Shown piece after piece: positions 4,697 through 12,894 of a stretch of DNA of 16,910 bases (the first letter of the stretch is position 1; every line of letters begins with the position of its first letter). The notes beneath the pieces are model-generated. The model made no database searches and was not told where the DNA came from. It saw only the letters and a program-made list of their open reading frames with translations. Made by a program: the position numbers and the translations under genes. Location: the NCBI GenBank assembly GCA_002294665.1, contig DBFQ01000019.1, positions 36,160 to 53,069 on the forward strand. Reading direction: 5' to 3'. The stretch comes from Candidatus Aminicenantes bacterium UBA876. Its GTDB lineage: Bacteria; Acidobacteriota; Aminicenantia; UBA2199.

Positions 4697-7600
4697 ATGA
4701 ATGCCATGAAGATCGTTTTCACGGGCGGTGGTACAGGCGGCCATGTTTACCCGAACATCGCCATATACGAAACCATCAAGGCCGCCCATCCGCAGGCGCA
4801 GTTCCTGTATATCGGCACGCGGCGCGGGGCTGAGTCCCGGATCGTTGGCAAGATTCCGCAACCGATCGACTTTGTCACCGTACCCTCGCGCGGGCTGCCG
4901 GGCCGAATCCGCAATTTTAAAACCTTATGGGCCATAGCGGTCATTTTTGCCGGAGCAATTAAGAGCTATTTTATCCTGAAACGTTTTCGACCCGATGTGG
5001 TTGTGGGCAGCGGCGGATATGTGGCGGCGCCGGTGCTGCTGGCCGCATCTTTGTTGAAACTGAAAGTATTTGTCCACGAGCAGAACGCGGTTCCCGGACG
5101 TTTGAACCGCATGATCTCCCGCTTTGCTACCCGTATCGGCGTATCGTTCGCTTCATCCGCCCGGTTTTTCCCCAGCGAGAAAGTAGCGGTTACCGGCTAT
5201 CCGCTGCGCCGCTCGATTACGGAAGCAAGCGGCGATGATTTGCGGCGGAAACTCGGGATTCCGCAGGAAAACCGGGTGGTTTTCGTATTCGGCGGCAGCG
5301 GGGGCTCCCGGACCATCAACCAGGCCATGATCGAGCTGATTCCCATGCTGGTAGCTCAGCCGCGACTGACGCTGATTCTTTCTACCGGAAGGGGGTATTC
5401 CCGCGAATACAAGGCCTATGACGATACGATACGGGGACTGGAGCGAATCCATTGCCCCATTGAAATCTCCGGCCGCCTGATTATCCGTGAATATTTCGAC
5501 AATATCGATGAGATCTATGCGATTGCCGATTTGGTGGTTTGCCGGGCCGGTGCCGGGACCATCAAGGAAATCACCACGATCGGCCTGCCTTCGGTTGTTA
5601 TTCCCAAGACCGACCTGCCCGGAGATCATCAGATATTAAACGCCATTGAAGTCGAGAAATCCGGTGGCTGCCGCGTCGTTTATGAAGTCGTCAACCCCTC
5701 ACCGGGACGAAGGGAATTGGAGGTACCTGAAACCACCCTTTTCGAACGCATCATGAATTTGTTGGGCGACGACAACATCCTCAAGTCCATGCGGGAAGCG
5801 TTGAAAGCCTCCGATTCGCGTGAGAGCAATCAGAAAATCCTGAGCGAGATCGAAGGACTGGTCAGTGGTTCCCCGGAAGATGAAGAAAGAGACGTACGCG
5901 TGTATTATCTGCAGGAATCCGAGAATGAAATCACGCATGAATTGATTTTTGAAGCCACCACAGTGGGCAACACTCTCTGGAGTGATATTACACTGGATGT
6001 GCGCGGAATGGACGTAATGGCGGAGATCCGCCAGTTGGGGAACGGAGAACGCCTGGTCATCAAGCCCCTGCGGGGAACGCTCCGTGTCAATCAGGAGGCC
6101 GTATCGCAATGGACCGAGGTGGTGGCGGGAGATACGATCGAGATCGGTCCATCTTTACTGCAGTTAAAAAGTTACCAGGAAAAAATCCACAGTTTACGTG
6201 ACCTGAAATCCACCACTTCGATGATGATGGGTTCTTCTCTGGGAATCATTTTTTCGCGTGTCAGCGGGTTTTTACGCGAGATGGTCTCGGCTGCGGTCTT
6301 CGGCGCCGGTCGTGCGATGGATGTGTTCGCGGTCGGATTGACAATCTCGAATTTCATGCGCCGTGTCGTGGCTGAAAACGCCCTGGATAACGCCTTCCTG
6401 CCCATTTTTCTGCGCTTGTTCCACCGCAGCCCGCGCAAGAAAACCTGGGAAGCATCATCTTCCCTCATCAATTTCACGCTGCTGTCCGCTTTGCTTTTGA
6501 CCGTGGCGGGCATACTGTTGACTCCCATGTTGATTCGATGGCTGTATCCGGGATTTGCCGCCAAAGGCATCGTGCCGTTGACCGTGAACATGACCCGCCT
6601 GATGTTCCCTTATTTATTCCTGGTCACCGTGGCCGCCGTACTCGCGGTGTGGCTGAAAGCATTCAACCGTTTCGGATTGGCGGAATCATCCGCCGCTTTG
6701 TTTTCCATCGGCGCCATCGCCGGGATCATCATGGGACACTCGTGGTTGGGTGTCTATTCACTTGCGGCCGGTGTGTTGCTGGGAGGGCTGTTGCAGATCG
6801 CTTTTTTAATACCATTCACCATGCGCATCCTGCGTCAACCGTCCCTGGGGTACTTTCATCGGTCCCGGATTCATTTCTCGAGCAGCGTGAACAAGAAATA
6901 CTACCGGCAACTGGGGCCCATTTCCGTGGACGTGTTTTTATCCAACACGTCAGAGATCGTCAATCAGTCTCTGGCATCGACTCTGCCCAGCGGATCGATT
7001 TCTTTTCTGTATTTTTCCCGCAGAATTTTCAGCCTGCCTTTCGCGGTGATTTCTCAAGCCATCAACAGTGTGATCCTGCGTCAGTTCTCCGCCAAGATCG
7101 CCATTTTCGATCGCGAAAAAGCCAAGCGGCTGTTCCTGGACGGAATCCGTATCAATCTTTTTCTGCTGGTTCCGGTATCGATTCTGATGATCTACCTGGC
7201 CACTCCCCTGGTTTCATTGCTCCTGCAACGGCACAGTTTTGATTCGCTGGCCGTCAGCCGCACGGCATACGCATTGCAGTTCTACGCCCTCGGCCTGGTG
7301 GGATGGGGAATTCATTCCCTCACGGTGAGGATATTTTCCGCGCGCCTCGACATCAAGACTTCCATGAAACTCAACCTGTTGATGCTGGCCGTCAACATTG
7401 TGCTGGCGGTATTGCTGGTGAGGACCTCACTGGGTTACGCGGGGCTTGCGCTTGCCGCATCGATTTCTTTCATGGCGTTTGCATTCATCCGTATCGCCGT
7501 GTTGCGCCGCCGCTTGTCACGTGAAGAAATCAGCGTGGAGAAGAAAGAATTGCTGATCAGCCTGGCAAAAACAACGGGAGCCGCGTTGATGATGGTCATT

Positions 7601-8467
7601 GTACTCGCCGAGTCCAGGCAATTGTTCTCAAGGATTGCGTTCGGTTCACGGATTCTGGAGCATTCGGTTACCCTGCTCGGTCTCTCGTTCGTGGGCCTGG
7701 CGGTTTATTTTCTGTCTTCTTTACTGATGAAAAATACCGAAGTGCTCTTTTTCCGGCGACGCTGGTTGCGGTCTCAAGCCCAACCGCCGATTTCCATGCT
7801 TTCTCCGTTCCGCTTCCTGGAACGGGTCTCAACCGACCCGGAAGCGTATCGCCGAGATTTCCATTACAAAATCAACCTGTACGGCTCCAGCCCGGACTGG
7901 GAGATCCGCAATGTGGGGGTCAAACTGATTGGATTGTTTCAGGATACGTCAAAGACATCTTTTTTGATCAACCTGTTGCAGAATCCGCGTGAAAAAGGTT
8001 TTATCCGCCGCAACGCATTGATTTCTCTTTCTCAGATGAAAAGCTGGGATCCGGAATGGCGCCCGTTGTTCAGGCGCCTGCTTCAGGATGGCTATTATGA
8101 AGTGCGGGTGGCCGCCTTGAAACACTTGACGCTGACCCTGACCGATGATGATTTTTCCGGTTTCAGCGACCTGGCCAAGAAACGCTTACGACGCGGAGGG
8201 GTAGAGGAATGCCTGGCCGCGATGGCGCTTGTGGCGGCTCACGGGGCAAGAGATGATCTCGATTTTCTGGAATTGTTTTTCATGCACCCGAATTCACGCA
8301 TCCGGGAAAGCCTGGTGGAATTATTGCGGGCGTTTCATCGTCGCGGGCTGATCAGCGGTGAAGAGGTCAAAGAATCCATTGCCCGCATTTTGATTACATC
8401 AAACAACATGCAACCTGAATTCCGGCTCAAGGCCCTGATTCGGCAGGTTTACGAGGAGATTGAATAG
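4697..8467 (+). CDS. murG-murJ: MurG-(FHA-like)-MurJ-HEAT fusion: lipid II synthase joined to lipid II flippase
   Basis: One uninterrupted frame of 1256 residues. Residues 4-390 form a complete MurG, the transferase that adds GlcNAc to lipid I: GGGTGGHVYP (10-19), GSGGYVAAP (104-112), HEQN (127-130), FGGSGGSRTIN (198-208), CRAGAGTIKE (282-291) and HQILNA (311-316). Residues about 395-495 are beta-rich and FHA-like but lack the phosphothreonine-binding residues. Residues about 505-1015 are a full-length MurJ flippase with many membrane segments. R521, R527, D542 and R555 correspond to E. coli R18, R24, D39 and R52, and R776 to R270. Residues about 1045-1256 form a HEAT-like helical tail. Both MurJ termini are cytoplasmic in the family, so MurG and the tail would be on the correct side. 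ATG 4697 or 4706 is the start; neither has a Shine-Dalgarno. mraY follows after 2 bases. Confidence 0.93.
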   Translation: MNAMKIVFTGGGTGGHVYPNIAIYETIKAAHPQAQFLYIGTRRGAESRIVGKIPQPIDFVTVPSRGLPGRIRNFKTLWAIAVIFAGAIKSYFILKRFRPDVVVGSGGYVAAPVLLAASLLKLKVFVHEQNAVPGRLNRMISRFATRIGVSFASSARFFPSEKVAVTGYPLRRSITEASGDDLRRKLGIPQENRVVFVFGGSGGSRTINQAMIELIPMLVAQPRLTLILSTGRGYSREYKAYDDTIRGLERIHCPIEISGRLIIREYFDNIDEIYAIADLVVCRAGAGTIKEITTIGLPSVVIPKTDLPGDHQILNAIEVEKSGGCRVVYEVVNPSPGRRELEVPETTLFERIMNLLGDDNILKSMREALKASDSRESNQKILSEIEGLVSGSPEDEERDVRVYYLQESENEITHELIFEATTVGNTLWSDITLDVRGMDVMAEIRQLGNGERLVIKPLRGTLRVNQEAVSQWTEVVAGDTIEIGPSLLQLKSYQEKIHSLRDLKSTTSMMMGSSLGIIFSRVSGFLREMVSAAVFGAGRAMDVFAVGLTISNFMRRVVAENALDNAFLPIFLRLFHRSPRKKTWEASSSLINFTLLSALLLTVAGILLTPMLIRWLYPGFAAKGIVPLTVNMTRLMFPYLFLVTVAAVLAVWLKAFNRFGLAESSAALFSIGAIAGIIMGHSWLGVYSLAAGVLLGGLLQIAFLIPFTMRILRQPSLGYFHRSRIHFSSSVNKKYYRQLGPISVDVFLSNTSEIVNQSLASTLPSGSISFLYFSRRIFSLPFAVISQAINSVILRQFSAKIAIFDREKAKRLFLDGIRINLFLLVPVSILMIYLATPLVSLLLQRHSFDSLAVSRTAYALQFYALGLVGWGIHSLTVRIFSARLDIKTSMKLNLLMLAVNIVLAVLLVRTSLGYAGLALAASISFMAFAFIRIAVLRRRLSREEISVEKKELLISLAKTTGAALMMVIVLAESRQLFSRIAFGSRILEHSVTLLGLSFVGLAVYFLSSLLMKNTEVLFFRRRWLRSQAQPPISMLSPFRFLERVSTDPEAYRRDFHYKINLYGSSPDWEIRNVGVKLIGLFQDTSKTSFLINLLQNPREKGFIRRNALISLSQMKSWDPEWRPLFRRLLQDGYYEVRVAALKHLTLTLTDDDFSGFSDLAKKRLRRGGVEECLAAMALVAAHGARDDLDFLELFFMHPNSRIRESLVELLRAFHRRGLISGEEVKESIARILITSNNMQPEFRLKALIRQVYEEIE

Positions 8468-8469
8468 AG

Positions 8470-9567
8470 ATGGTTCATTGGCTCTTTCAGTGGATGGGGT
8501 CTCAATCCGGGCAGCGTCTTTTCGGATACATCAGTTTCCGCGCATTGCTGGCCATGCTGACGGCGTTCATTCTCGGCGTATTCCTGGGGCGGCACCTGAT
8601 CAACATCATTTTTCAGTTGCGTTTCCGTGACCGCATCCGCAATTACGGCGATATATCGAGTCGCGACAAAGAAGGCACTCCCACGATGGGCGGCCTGATC
8701 ATATTTCTGGCTTTTCTGCTGGCATTGCTGATGTGGTGTCGCCTGGACAATGTGTTTGTCGGCATTATCGTGTTCGCTTCCTTCTGGTTCGTATCCCTGG
8801 GATTTCTGGATGACTACCTGAAACACATGCGCGGGAACAGCGACGCCGGGCTCAGTCGTACGACCAAGCTCTTTTTTCAGACCGTTTTCGGATTGATTCT
8901 GGCCTTGCTGGTTTTGTCGCCAGAGAGCACGCCCTTTCCCGCGGATATCGTCCGTAGCCTGTTTGTTCCGTTTTTGAAAAATCCGGTATTGGACATGGGG
9001 GTTTTTTACTATCTCTTTGTGATCCTGACCGTGATCGCAATTTCCAATTCAATCAATTTCGCTGATGGTCTGGACGGTCTGGCAACGGTTCCCGTGGCCT
9101 TGCTGGCCGTGGTTTATGGCATCTTCGCCTATATCATCGGCAATGCGGTGATCGCGGACTACCTGTTGTATCCATACATACCCGGCACGGGGGAGCTGGT
9201 CGTAGCCATGGCGGCCCTGGTAGGCGGGCTGGCTGCTTTTTTGTGGTTTAACGCCTATCCGGCGCAGATTTTCATGGGGGATACGGGAGCGATGTTTCTC
9301 GGCGGCGTGATCGCAACCACCGCCGTGTTGTTGAAAAAGGAATTGCTTTTCATTATCGCGGGTGGTGTTTTCGTAATGGAATTTTTGTCCGTGTTCATTC
9401 AGGATTATGTGGGAATCAAGTGGTTGAAACGCCGGGTTTTTTACCGGGCTCCCATCCATCACTCGTTTCAATTTCTGGGCATTGCCGAACCCAAAATCGT
9501 GATCCGTTTCTGGATCGTGTCGATTTTGTTTGCGCTGGTCAGCCTGATCAGCATCAAATTGCGCTGA
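8470..9567 (+). CDS. mraY: Phospho-N-acetylmuramoyl-pentapeptide transferase MraY
   Basis: A 365-residue, roughly ten-helix membrane enzyme that joins phospho-MurNAc-pentapeptide to undecaprenyl phosphate, making lipid I, the substrate of the MurG domain encoded just upstream. Seen motifs: DKEGTPTMGG (residues 66-75), the magnesium-binding FLDDY with D114 and D115, NSINFADGLDGLA (193-205, with D199 and D202), FMGDTGAMFLGG (268-279), and APIHHSFQF (327-335). The last is normally HHH in bacterial MraY; here it reads HHS. Length and the C-terminal EPKIVIRFWI block match E. coli MraY well. The start ATG lies 2 bases after the murG-murJ stop, with GAGGAG about 10 bases upstream inside that gene, so the two are surely co-transcribed and probably translationally coupled. 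Confidence 0.97.
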   Translation: MVHWLFQWMGSQSGQRLFGYISFRALLAMLTAFILGVFLGRHLINIIFQLRFRDRIRNYGDISSRDKEGTPTMGGLIIFLAFLLALLMWCRLDNVFVGIIVFASFWFVSLGFLDDYLKHMRGNSDAGLSRTTKLFFQTVFGLILALLVLSPESTPFPADIVRSLFVPFLKNPVLDMGVFYYLFVILTVIAISNSINFADGLDGLATVPVALLAVVYGIFAYIIGNAVIADYLLYPYIPGTGELVVAMAALVGGLAAFLWFNAYPAQIFMGDTGAMFLGGVIATTAVLLKKELLFIIAGGVFVMEFLSVFIQDYVGIKWLKRRVFYRAPIHHSFQFLGIAEPKIVIRFWIVSILFALVSLISIKLR

Positions 9568-9573
9568 GTGTCG

Positions 9574-10176
9574 ATGAAAATGGATAAACTCCATTCTCCG
9601 CTGCAGAAAGCCCTGCATTTCTTGAGTCAAGACATCTCCGGGTGGATGGTCTACCTGGCCGTTCGCGGACTCTTGGTGCTGCTGACGTCGGCTGTGATTT
9701 TTCTACTGATGATGGGGGCAAGATCCGGTCCGAACGGGTGGTTGTATGCCATGTTGATCCTCCCTCTGCCGGCCTACTGCCTGTCCCGGCAGGTGTTGTC
9801 TCGGCGTGAGTGGCGCTGGATATCGATTTTTCTGGCGGGAGAGCCGATTCCCATGCCGAAACGTGGAACGTGTGTCGCAGCCGGGTGGAGAAGCCGGCTC
9901 GCGTTTCTGGAGGCGGAATGCCCCTCACTGCAATCCACCCCGCAGAAGAACCATCTCATCCGTTTGTGGCGCCTCCAGCGCCTGGCAGTGGAATTGCTGA
10001 TCATGGCGCCTTTTCTTTTAACGGCCCTGGCGCTGGCCTGGAACGCGCCCCGGCCCTTGCTGGCTTACGTGGTGTTGAGCGCGATTGTCGTCGGCGGCGG
10101 ATTCGCCGCCGGCGCGGTGGCACCGGTCTTTATCTTGATTCTGGTTGCGCGGGTTTTTCCCGCTGCCAGGAGTTGA
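9574..10176 (+). CDS. Unknown multi-pass membrane protein downstream of mraY
   Basis: I do not recognise this roughly 200-residue protein. Counting from GTG 9568, it has hydrophobic stretches at about residues 26-50, 57-73, 140-158 and 163-195, suggesting four membrane segments. Between the second and third is a basic, mostly hydrophilic region containing three cysteines (71, 102, 118). The C-terminal segment is rich in Gly and Ala. The start is uncertain: GTG 9568 directly follows the mraY stop, and ATG 9574 and 9580 are in the same frame. None has a strong ribosome site; I chose 9574. It is the last gene of the murG-murJ-mraY unit and ends 3 bases from the convergent comM stop. Position suggests a role around the lipid II machinery, but nothing in the sequence proves it. 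Confidence 0.72.
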   Translation: MKMDKLHSPLQKALHFLSQDISGWMVYLAVRGLLVLLTSAVIFLLMMGARSGPNGWLYAMLILPLPAYCLSRQVLSRREWRWISIFLAGEPIPMPKRGTCVAAGWRSRLAFLEAECPSLQSTPQKNHLIRLWRLQRLAVELLIMAPFLLTALALAWNAPRPLLAYVVLSAIVVGGGFAAGAVAPVFILILVARVFPAARS

Positions 10177-10179
10177 CAC

Positions 10180-11709
10180 TCAACCATCGAAAAACCGCCT
10201 GCAACGGTACTGCAATGCCTCCTGAATGTGGACGGTCTGGATCTGAGTGGAGTTTTCCAGATCGGCAATCGTGCGCGCGGTTCGCAGTACGCGGAAATAT
10301 CCCCGCGCACTCAAACCGAAACGCTCGACCGCAGTATGCAGGAAGCGTGCGGATTCCGCATTCAACTCGCAATGGCGGCGAACCAGGGGATTTCCCATCC
10401 GGCCGTTGGCAAAAACGCCTGCTTCAATTTGTCCGTGGAAGCGCTCCAGTTGGATCTTGCGGGCGCGATTCACGCGTTCACGAACCCGGCTGGATGCTTC
10501 GGCGGGCCGTGTGGATGCAATGTCCTGCAGGGGAACGCGTGGGACTTCAATCTGCAGGTCAATACGGTCCAGCAGAGGGCGGCTGATGCGTCTGGAGCAG
10601 GAATACCTTTGCGTGCCGGAAGCGGAAGCCCAGTCATCCCGGCCGCTTTCGGAAAGCGGATTCATGGCGGCGACCAGCATGAAGCGGGCGGGAAATGTGA
10701 CCGAGGTCAGGGCACGGGAAATCGTGATGCAACCATCTTCCATCGGCTGCCGCAGCACTTCCAGCGCCGACCTGCGAAAAAGGGGAAGTTCGTCCAGAAA
10801 TAGTACGCCGTTGTGTGCCAGTGTGATTTCGCCGGGAACCGGGGATTTTCCCCCGCCGCTGATGCCGATATCGGAGATCGTGTGGTGGGGAGAGCGAAAC
10901 GGACGCTGGTTTTTCATTTCGTTTCCGCGGTTATTAAGCATACCCGCCACGCTGTAAATCAGTGAAGTTTCCAGGATTTCCTCATGCGTCATGTCCGGAA
11001 GGATTGAAGGCAAGGACTTGGCCAGCAGGGATTTGCCCGATCCGGGAGGGCCGACCATCAGCACATTGTGGAATCCGGCGGCGGCGATCTCCAGCACCCG
11101 CTTAGCCGTGTATTGGCCGCGGATATGCTTGAAATCCGCCGCAGTTTCCGGCCGGGCCGCAAATGCGCGCGGGGCTTCCGGAAAAAATTCACCGTGATTG
11201 AGCAGGAAGGCCATCACGGTTCGCAGGTCATTGAATCCGTACACTTCAATTCCCTCTACGTAAGCGGCTTCAGCGGCATTGGCGGCCGGCAGTACGATAC
11301 CCTTCAGGCGACTTCTGCGCGCGAACATGGCCAGGTTCAAGGCGCCGCGCACGGGTTTCAGGCAGCCGTCCAGATCCAGTTCGCCGGCGTAGAGAAAATC
11401 ACTGAGGCGGGGACCGGCATGGATGCGAAACTGGTGCGCCAGCAACGCCGCCGCGATGGGCAGGTCAAACGCCGAACCCTCTTTGCGCAGATCAGCCGGG
11501 CTGAGATTGATGACAATCTTGGTTGCGGCGGGGAATTCGTAGCCGGCATGACGCACGGCAAAGCGGATCCGCTCCCGACTCTCGCGAACCGCATTGTCGG
11601 GCAGTCCGACAATGGTCATGCCGGGAATGCCTCTGGAGAAGCCGGCTTCAACATCTACGGGAATTACTTCGATTCCGCAGATTGCGGCGCTGCGGATGCG
11701 GCTGATCAT
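10180..11709 (-). CDS. comM: ComM/YifB-family AAA+ ATPase (Mg-chelatase-like)
   Basis: A 509-residue protein with the family layout: an N-terminal Lon-protease-like fold (residues 1-170, with KIVINLSPADLRKEGSAFDL near 64-83), then a magnesium-chelatase-type AAA+ module with Walker A GPPGSGKS (220-227), Walker B LFLDE (303-307), the sensor segment AAMNP (347-351) and arginine-finger region RPLLDRID (377-384), and a C-terminal helical domain. ComM is known as a hexameric helicase that drives branch migration during natural transformation; outside transformable bacteria its role is unclear. Unusually, the zinc-binding CPCG that normally follows AAMNP is absent: the segment reads NPLSESGRDD. The start ATG 11709 has GGGAGGG four bases upstream and a near-consensus promoter of its own. 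Confidence 0.93.
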   Translation of the reverse strand: MISRIRSAAICGIEVIPVDVEAGFSRGIPGMTIVGLPDNAVRESRERIRFAVRHAGYEFPAATKIVINLSPADLRKEGSAFDLPIAAALLAHQFRIHAGPRLSDFLYAGELDLDGCLKPVRGALNLAMFARRSRLKGIVLPAANAAEAAYVEGIEVYGFNDLRTVMAFLLNHGEFFPEAPRAFAARPETAADFKHIRGQYTAKRVLEIAAAGFHNVLMVGPPGSGKSLLAKSLPSILPDMTHEEILETSLIYSVAGMLNNRGNEMKNQRPFRSPHHTISDIGISGGGKSPVPGEITLAHNGVLFLDELPLFRRSALEVLRQPMEDGCITISRALTSVTFPARFMLVAAMNPLSESGRDDWASASGTQRYSCSRRISRPLLDRIDLQIEVPRVPLQDIASTRPAEASSRVRERVNRARKIQLERFHGQIEAGVFANGRMGNPLVRRHCELNAESARFLHTAVERFGLSARGYFRVLRTARTIADLENSTQIQTVHIQEALQYRCRRFFDG

Positions 11710-11747
11710 GTGCCCTCCCCCCGGTCAGCCGCCGTGCGTCCATTTCC

Positions 11748-11776
11748 ATTCTAGGATCGACGGGATGAGTTGTCAA
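11748..11776 (-). promoter_or_regulatory. Sigma70-type promoter for comM
   Basis: On the minus strand a perfect TTGACA (11776 to 11771), a 17-base spacer and TAGAAT (11753 to 11748, five of six matches). The predicted start is near 11741, giving a leader of about 31 bases containing the GGGAGGG ribosome site. Confidence 0.75.
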
Positions 11777-11865
11777 CCGAGACGCAGGAATTGCGTCCAT
11801 GCCTTGATGCGGAATTCAAAACGGCCACGTGCGCCATTGCAGCAGATTCCCTGGAGAAATGCAGG

Positions 11866-12879
11866 CTAGCGCTTTAAATCGAATACCAGCGTCACTTTGC
11901 GGGTTTCCGGCTCGAGAGGAAGGTCAATGCTTTGAATGACACTGTCTTGGGCATCGCGGATATCCACCTTCAAACGTGAATCGGTGATTGGGAGCTTCTG
12001 AATCAGGGTCAGGCGCGACTTGTCTTCAAACCCGTCGAGAAATTGTGCCGCCATATCGCGGATGGAACGCAGGGTGGTTTCCTTGCCGTTACCGTTGGCC
12101 GGTTTCTGATCCGCCGAAACGACGGCGGGAATGGAATCCGTTCCCGGCTGCGAAAGTGGAGGTGATTTGAGTTCGTCCAGGCGCTCCACGGACAATTTGC
12201 GCACGGGCAGGGCTGCCTTTTCAATGATCTGCTGGCTGGTATTGGTGTCGAATTGGACCGGGGCGGTGATTGACACGGCCATGTCCTGTTGTGCGTGGAT
12301 GGAGGATTTGATCAGTGCCAGGGTTTTGCCGGAAATCTCACGCAGGGTTTCAATCACTCCGGTTCCTTTGGTGGCCACCGCTTCAAAATAGGGCGCATCG
12401 AATACATTCAGGGTCTGGTTCAGTACGAAGGTGGGGATGATACTGCCCAGGTCGCGTTTGTTGTATTGAAAAACCAGCGGAATTTCGTCGATGTTTTTTC
12501 CGCAAGCCGCCAGGTTGACTTTCAGGTTCTCGAGGCTCTGCGTGTTGGCCTGGCCCATGAGTTCCTGAGAATCGGCCACAAAAACCACGCCGTCCGCTCC
12601 CTTCAACACGAGTTTGCGGGTGGCGTCGTAGAATATCTGCCCGGGAACCGTGTAAAGCTGGAATTTCGCTTGATAACCCTTGATCAGACCGACGTTCATG
12701 GGCAAAAGGTCAAAAAACAAGGTGCGTTCGATGTCCGTCTCGATGCTGACAAGCTCGCCGCGACTTCTGGGATTGGTGATGGAAAAGATATACTGCAGAT
12801 TAGTGGTTTTTCCGGACAGCCCCGGGCCATAATACACGATCTTGGCGGTAACCTGTTTTGCGGCGTGATTGATAAACAT
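11866..12879 (-). CDS. mglA: MglA-type polarity GTPase with long C-terminal extension
   Basis: A 337-residue small Ras-like GTPase. Residues 1-195 follow Myxococcus MglA closely: KIVYYGPGLSGKTTNL (13-28) contains the P-loop, TVPGQIFYDATRK (77-89) is the MglA-specific switch II region, VVFVADSQ (98-105) follows, and NKRD (140-143) is the base-specificity motif. MglA cycles between GTP and GDP at cell poles and directs motility and polarity, switched by the GAP MglB. No mglB is visible next to it. Residues about 196-337 are an extra tail, partly low-complexity (Pro/Ser/Asn-rich around 238-266) and ending in a beta-rich segment I do not recognise. MglA proteins are usually about 195 residues, so the tail is a clear addition. 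No strong ribosome site precedes the ATG. Confidence 0.9.
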   Translation of the reverse strand: MFINHAAKQVTAKIVYYGPGLSGKTTNLQYIFSITNPRSRGELVSIETDIERTLFFDLLPMNVGLIKGYQAKFQLYTVPGQIFYDATRKLVLKGADGVVFVADSQELMGQANTQSLENLKVNLAACGKNIDEIPLVFQYNKRDLGSIIPTFVLNQTLNVFDAPYFEAVATKGTGVIETLREISGKTLALIKSSIHAQQDMAVSITAPVQFDTNTSQQIIEKAALPVRKLSVERLDELKSPPLSQPGTDSIPAVVSADQKPANGNGKETTLRSIRDMAAQFLDGFEDKSRLTLIQKLPITDSRLKVDIRDAQDSVIQSIDLPLEPETRKVTLVFDLKR

Positions 12880-12894
12880 GTCCGGTTTGCCATG

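Noticed and set aside
5700..6300. MurG-MurJ fusion as an assembly or frameshift artefact
   Set aside because: The frame stays open through an extra structured domain between the two parts, and both the MurG end and the MurJ start are intact; a chance join would more likely break the frame or truncate a partner. Read mapping would still be the final test.
10177..10179. Terminator between the mraY operon and comM
   Set aside because: The convergent stops are only 3 bases apart, and no hairpin with a T-run was found on either side.
10228..11754. Several long plus-strand frames opposite comM
   Set aside because: comM is complete with Walker motifs on the minus strand; the opposite frames are composition-driven shadows.
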